Shown here piece by piece: positions 5,580 to 8,931 of a DNA stretch of 8,931 bases. The notes under the pieces are model-generated. The model saw nothing but the letters and a program-made list of their open reading frames with translations. It did no database searches and was not told the DNA's origin. Source of the stretch: Caldifarciminota bacterium (GTDB taxonomy: Bacteria; Hydrothermota; UBA3072; WFRC01); contig WFRC01000087.1 of assembly GCA_015486685.1 (NCBI GenBank), positions 1-8,931 on the forward strand. Reading direction: 5' to 3'. Both the position numbers and the translations under genes were made by a program. How positions within the stretch are numbered: the first letter of the stretch is position 1; every line of letters starts with the position of its first letter.

Positions 5580-7628
5580 ATGGATATTGAAAAAGAAATA
5601 ATGTATGTAAAGGGAGTGGGACCTGCAAGGGCAAAACTCCTCAAAAATTTAGGGATAAATACAGTCTCGGATTTCATATTTTATCCTCCCAGAAAATATA
5701 TTGACCGTTCCCATATAACTCCTATAAAAGATGTAAAGATAGGAAGCGAAGCAACAATTATGGGAAAGGTAATTGATGTATTCAGCAAACTAACAAAAAG
5801 CCGTAAAACAATCCAGTCCATCCTTGTATATGACGGAACAGGCACAATCATAGCAGTATGGTTCAATCAAAAATGGATAAAAAAGTTTTTCAAAAAGGGG
5901 ATGAATGTATATCTCAGCGGGAAGGTAAATTATTACCAAAACCTTCAGATTGTATCTCCCGAATTTGAATTGATTTCAGAAGAGGACGAGAAACTTATAC
6001 AGGTAGGCAGAATTGTTCCTGTTTATTCTTTAACAAAGGGACTTAATCAGCGGTGGTTCAGAAAAACAATGAATTATGTGCTTTCTCTTATCCCCGATAT
6101 ACCCGATTATCTTCCCCTTGAAATCAGAGAAAAATTTGGTTTAATGCCCAGGATTGAAGCCGTTAGAGAGATGCATTTCCCTGAAAATATAGCAAAGTTT
6201 AAAAAAGCAAGGGCACGTCTTGCCTTTGACGAAATCTTTCTTGTGCAAATAGTTTTTGCATTAAGAAAAGAGGGCATCAAAAAGAGAGCAGGTATATCCT
6301 TCCATATATCAGGTAGAATGCTGAAATCTTTTTTAAGGTCACTCCCCTTTCAACTAACAAATGCACAAAAAAATGCACTTCGTGAAATTCTAAATGATAT
6401 GAAAGAATCGCGACCTATGAATAGACTTCTTCAAGGAGATGTAGGTTCTGGAAAAACCATTGTTTCATTAAGTGCAGGACTTGTATCCATAGATAACGGC
6501 AAAAAGGTGGTATACCTTGTCCCCACAGAAATACTTGCATACCAGCACTATTTTGTGATAAAAAATCTCCTCTCAAAAATGGACATTCCCGTTTATCTGC
6601 TTGTAGGTGGGATGAAACAAAAAGAGAGGGGAAAAATACTCTCACGCCTTTCAGATGATAAACCCTCCATCATCATTGGCACACACACATTACTGGAAGG
6701 AGATGTAAAGCCAAAAAATATAGGTTTAATCATTATTGATGAACAGCATAGATTTGGGGTACTGCAAAGGGAAAAGATAAGGGATAAGGAAAAAAATGCG
6801 GATGTAATTGTAATGACAGCAACACCAATCCCAAGAACACTTTCGCTTTCATTCTACGGAGACCTTGATATCTCATTTATAAAAGAGATGCCTCCGGGAA
6901 GAAAATCTGTGCTGACAAAATGGACATATCAGGACAAAAGTGATGCAGTATACAAATTTACAAGGGAAAAGATAGAAAAAGGTGAACAGGCATATATTGT
7001 ATATCCCCTGATAGAAGAATCTGAAAAGATGGACTTAAAAGCGGCAAAAGAGATGTATCTCAAACTGAAAAATGGAATTTTCAAAGGAATTGAGATAGGT
7101 CTGCTGTATGGTAAGATGAAGGGAAAGGATAAAGATGAGATAATGGAAAAATTCAAAAATGGGATTTACAAAGTGCTTGTTTCCACAACTGTGATTGAAG
7201 TGGGAATAGATGTCCCATCCGCAACAATTATGGTAATAGAGAATGGTGACAGATTTGGACTGTCTCAACTCCATCAATTAAGAGGCAGGATTGGAAGAGG
7301 AGAAAAAAAATCCTACTGTGTAGTAATTACATCCGAAAAGATTACAGAAGAGGCAAAAAGGAGGCTAAATGCATTTATCTCTACCACAGATGGATTTCAA
7401 TTATCCGAAAGTGATTTAAGGATAAGAGGACCGGGAGAATTACTCGGAACTCAACAGCATGGATTCCCGGACTTTAAGTTTTTTGACTTCACAAAAGATA
7501 TAGAAATCTTGAATATGGCTAAAATATCTGCAAAAGAAATCGCACAAAATCCTGATGAAATAGAAAAGATTAAAGAACTCATAAGAAAAAAATGGAAACA
7601 GGGACTAAAATTGGTGGAAGTAGCGTAA
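5580..7628 (+). CDS. recG: ATP-dependent DNA helicase RecG
   Basis: RecG remodels stalled replication forks and branch-migrates Holliday junctions. The 682-residue length is close to the E. coli protein (693). N-terminal landmarks are VKGVGPARAKLLKNLGI and FYPPRKYIDRS, then an OB-fold wedge domain at about residues 55-140 (GTIIAVWFNQKW and VYLSGKVNYYQN). Helicase motifs follow: Walker A GDVGSGKT (286-293), DEQH box (387-390), TATPIPRTLS, the YIVYPLIEES segment, VIEVGIDVPSAT, and motif VI QLRGRIGRG. The C-terminal TRG-like part contains GFQLSESDLRIRGPGELLGT. No key residue appears missing. ATG 5580 directly abuts the stop of the biotin-carrier gene with no clear Shine-Dalgarno, so translation probably depends on re-initiation; ATG 5601 is an alternative start. 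It has no metabolic link to the carboxylase and seems simply to share the transcript. Confidence 0.97.
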   Translation: MDIEKEIMYVKGVGPARAKLLKNLGINTVSDFIFYPPRKYIDRSHITPIKDVKIGSEATIMGKVIDVFSKLTKSRKTIQSILVYDGTGTIIAVWFNQKWIKKFFKKGMNVYLSGKVNYYQNLQIVSPEFELISEEDEKLIQVGRIVPVYSLTKGLNQRWFRKTMNYVLSLIPDIPDYLPLEIREKFGLMPRIEAVREMHFPENIAKFKKARARLAFDEIFLVQIVFALRKEGIKKRAGISFHISGRMLKSFLRSLPFQLTNAQKNALREILNDMKESRPMNRLLQGDVGSGKTIVSLSAGLVSIDNGKKVVYLVPTEILAYQHYFVIKNLLSKMDIPVYLLVGGMKQKERGKILSRLSDDKPSIIIGTHTLLEGDVKPKNIGLIIIDEQHRFGVLQREKIRDKEKNADVIVMTATPIPRTLSLSFYGDLDISFIKEMPPGRKSVLTKWTYQDKSDAVYKFTREKIEKGEQAYIVYPLIEESEKMDLKAAKEMYLKLKNGIFKGIEIGLLYGKMKGKDKDEIMEKFKNGIYKVLVSTTVIEVGIDVPSATIMVIENGDRFGLSQLHQLRGRIGRGEKKSYCVVITSEKITEEAKRRLNAFISTTDGFQLSESDLRIRGPGELLGTQQHGFPDFKFFDFTKDIEILNMAKISAKEIAQNPDEIEKIKELIRKKWKQGLKLVEVA

Positions 7629-7670
7629 AAAAGAATGACCGTCCCTGATGTAGGAAATCCCATTTTTTTG

Positions 7671-7698
7671 TTGACATTCGCAATATACTCTTTATATT
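7671..7698 (+). promoter_or_regulatory. Sigma-70-like promoter of serS
   Basis: A perfect TTGACA at 7671-7676, a 16-base spacer, and TATATT (5/6) at 7693-7698 predict a start near 7705. The serS leader would then be only about 12 bases, just enough for the AAGGAG Shine-Dalgarno at 7707-7712. A small inverted repeat (TCTTTA, TAT, TAAAGA; 7689-7703) overlaps the -10 box. The rest of the 7629-7716 gap holds a seven-T run at about 7663-7669 without a convincing stem. Confidence 0.55.
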
Positions 7699-7716
7699 AA
7701 AGAAAAAAGGAGAAGA

Positions 7717-8931
7717 ATGTTCCCGCTAAAATTTATAAGAGAAAATGCGGCATTAATTATCGATGCCGCGAAGAAAAAAGGCGAAAAGGTAGATATAGAA
7801 AAACTCCTTTCCCTTGACAAGGATAGGAGAGCTCTTCTCGGACAGATTGAATCATTAAAACATATAAGGAATGAAAAGAGTAAAGAGGTCGGGCTCTTAA
7901 AAAAACAACAAAAGGATAATTCAGCACTTATCCAGGAACTTAAAAAAACTGTTAAAGAAATAAAGACACTGGAAGAAACTCTTAAAAGATTGGAATCTGA
8001 AATAGATAATCTTCTTATATGGGTGCCCAATATCCCACACCCCTCGGTAAAAGATGAGCCCATAGTTATTAGAGAATGGGGAGAAAAAAGAGAATTTACC
8101 TCTCCCCCACTTGACCATTTTACTCTGAGTGAATCCCTGGGATGGTTTGATTTTCAGAAAGGTGCCAAGATTGCAGGAAGCCATTTTCCACTATACAAAG
8201 GATTCGGCGCTACGCTTGAAAGGGCACTTATCAATTATATGCTTGATTTACATATTAATCAACATAATTATATTGAAATTTTCCCACCCTTTCTTGCAAA
8301 AGAGGAATGTATGTTTGGAACAGGACAAATTCCAAAATTGAAAGAAGATATGTATATAATAGAAGAAGATGGACTATATTTAAATCCTACTGCTGAGGTG
8401 CCTTTGACAAATATCCACCGCAATGAGGTTATTGACGGCAATGAATTACCTATAAAGTATACTGCATACACTGCTTGTTTCAGAAAAGAAGCAGGTTCGT
8501 ATGGAAAGGATACAAAAGGGCTTATGAGACTTCATCAATTCAATAAGGTAGAGATGGTAAATTTTACACTCCCAGAAGAATCCTATAAACAGCTGGAAAT
8601 ATTATTAAATGAAGCGGAAGCAGTATTACAGGGATTAAATCTACCGTATCGAGTTATCCAACTCCCACTAAACGACCTCTCTTTTGCATCTGCAAAAACC
8701 TACGACATTGAGGTATGGACGCCTGTATCAAAAAAGTGGCTTGAAGTCTCTTCTGTAAGCAATTTTGAAGCATTTCAGGCGAGAAGGGCAAATATCAGAT
8801 ATAGTCTGAATGGAAAACGGGAATTTGTGCATACCCTGAATGGTTCAGGCATTGCTACTCCAAGAACAATGATTGCAATATTAGAGAATTATCAAAAGGA
8901 AGATGGAACAATAGAGGTTCCAGAGGTATTG
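7717..8931 (+). CDS. serS: Seryl-tRNA synthetase (3' end cut by the window edge)
   Basis: It charges tRNA-Ser with serine and is a class II synthetase. ATG 7717 follows AAGGAG (7707-7712). The frame stays open for 405 codons to the last base, so about 10-25 residues are missing compared with the usual 420-430. Residues about 30-100 form the long antiparallel coiled-coil arm that grips the tRNA-Ser extra arm (many Lys/Glu/Leu, ending at WVPNIPHPSV). Class II motifs are visible: the motif 1 region GSHFPLYKGFGATLERALI, the serine-site loop TAEVPLTN (225-232), motif 2 FRKEAGSYGKDTKG (Arg256) with LMRLHQFNKVEM, SVSNFEAFQARRANIRY, and motif 3 NGSGIATPRTMIAILENYQ (Arg383). It ends at GTIEVPEVL, the usual near-terminal sequence. 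The ATPR in motif 3 replaces the more common AVGR but keeps the ATP-binding Arg. It has its own promoter after recG. Confidence 0.98.
   Translation, partial: MFPLKFIRENAALIIDAAKKKGEKVDIEKLLSLDKDRRALLGQIESLKHIRNEKSKEVGLLKKQQKDNSALIQELKKTVKEIKTLEETLKRLESEIDNLLIWVPNIPHPSVKDEPIVIREWGEKREFTSPPLDHFTLSESLGWFDFQKGAKIAGSHFPLYKGFGATLERALINYMLDLHINQHNYIEIFPPFLAKEECMFGTGQIPKLKEDMYIIEEDGLYLNPTAEVPLTNIHRNEVIDGNELPIKYTAYTACFRKEAGSYGKDTKGLMRLHQFNKVEMVNFTLPEESYKQLEILLNEAEAVLQGLNLPYRVIQLPLNDLSFASAKTYDIEVWTPVSKKWLEVSSVSNFEAFQARRANIRYSLNGKREFVHTLNGSGIATPRTMIAILENYQKEDGTIEVPEVL

Noticed and set aside
7629..7670. Rho-independent terminator after recG
   Set aside because: There is a seven-T run at about 7663-7669, but the preceding bases form at most a 3-bp stem, too weak to call.
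7629..7716. T-box riboswitch upstream of serS
   Set aside because: The gap is only 88 bases, has a promoter inside it, and lacks the T-box core sequence and specifier stem.
7692..8063. Long - strand ORF opposite serS
   Set aside because: It is the mirror of the Lys/Glu-rich coiled-coil codons of serS; its Ser/Phe/Leu-rich product has no recognisable domain and no RBS.
8129..8341. + strand ORF inside serS in another frame
   Set aside because: It lies wholly inside the strongly supported serS frame and has no family resemblance.

Overview
The window is AT-rich bacterial DNA with every recognisable gene on the + strand; nothing on the - strand looks real. The first gene ends in a tail resembling the type IX secretion (T9SS type A) sorting domain. 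Together with the AT-rich coding style (many AGA/AGG Arg and ATA Ile codons), this points to the Bacteroidetes/FCB side of the tree or a candidate phylum with similar secreted proteins (Cloacimonadota- or WOR-3-like). The phylum is inference; no rRNA is present to settle it.

Layout. (1) 1-1626 is the 3' part of a large secreted protein: the end of a fibronectin-III-like domain, an eight-unit FG-GAP/VCBS beta-propeller with calcium-loop motifs, and a C-terminal sorting domain. (2) 1627-2247 holds a consensus-like promoter and an IS200-like/RAYT transposase gene that looks decayed: the first His of its HUH motif is Arg and its normal start region has no start codon. (3) 2244-2669 encodes a small two-CBS-domain protein. 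Its likely promoter lies inside the end of the transposase ORF and would give an almost leaderless mRNA. (4) 2670-2814 is a 145-base gap with a candidate promoter and a perfect 9-4-9 palindrome next to the ribosome binding site of the next gene. (5) 2815-7628 is a tight four-gene cluster: a methylglutaconyl-CoA hydratase-like crotonase (liuC-like), the biotin carboxylase part and the biotin-carrier part of an acyl-CoA carboxylase alpha subunit, and recG. Genes overlap or are separated by 0-1 base. (6) 7629-8931 is serS with its own promoter, running off the right edge just before its usual C-terminus.

How the genes work together. The hydratase and carboxylase genes have the liuC-liuD order of leucine catabolism (methylcrotonyl-CoA carboxylase, then methylglutaconyl-CoA hydratase). 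The carboxyltransferase subunit (liuB) and HMG-CoA lyase (liuE) are not next to them. The carboxylase alpha chain is split at a TTT-TGA junction, 1 base before the ATG of the biotin-carrier part. The two pieces add up to the length of a normal one-piece alpha subunit. The junction has an SD-like GAGGA and a four-T run, so it could be gene fission, a sequencing indel, or a +1 frameshift site. recG and serS are housekeeping genes.

I found no CRISPR array, tRNA, rRNA, phage module or clear new defence system. The most interesting points are the split carboxylase junction, the palindrome in the operon leader, and the decayed transposase overlapping the CBS gene and its promoter.
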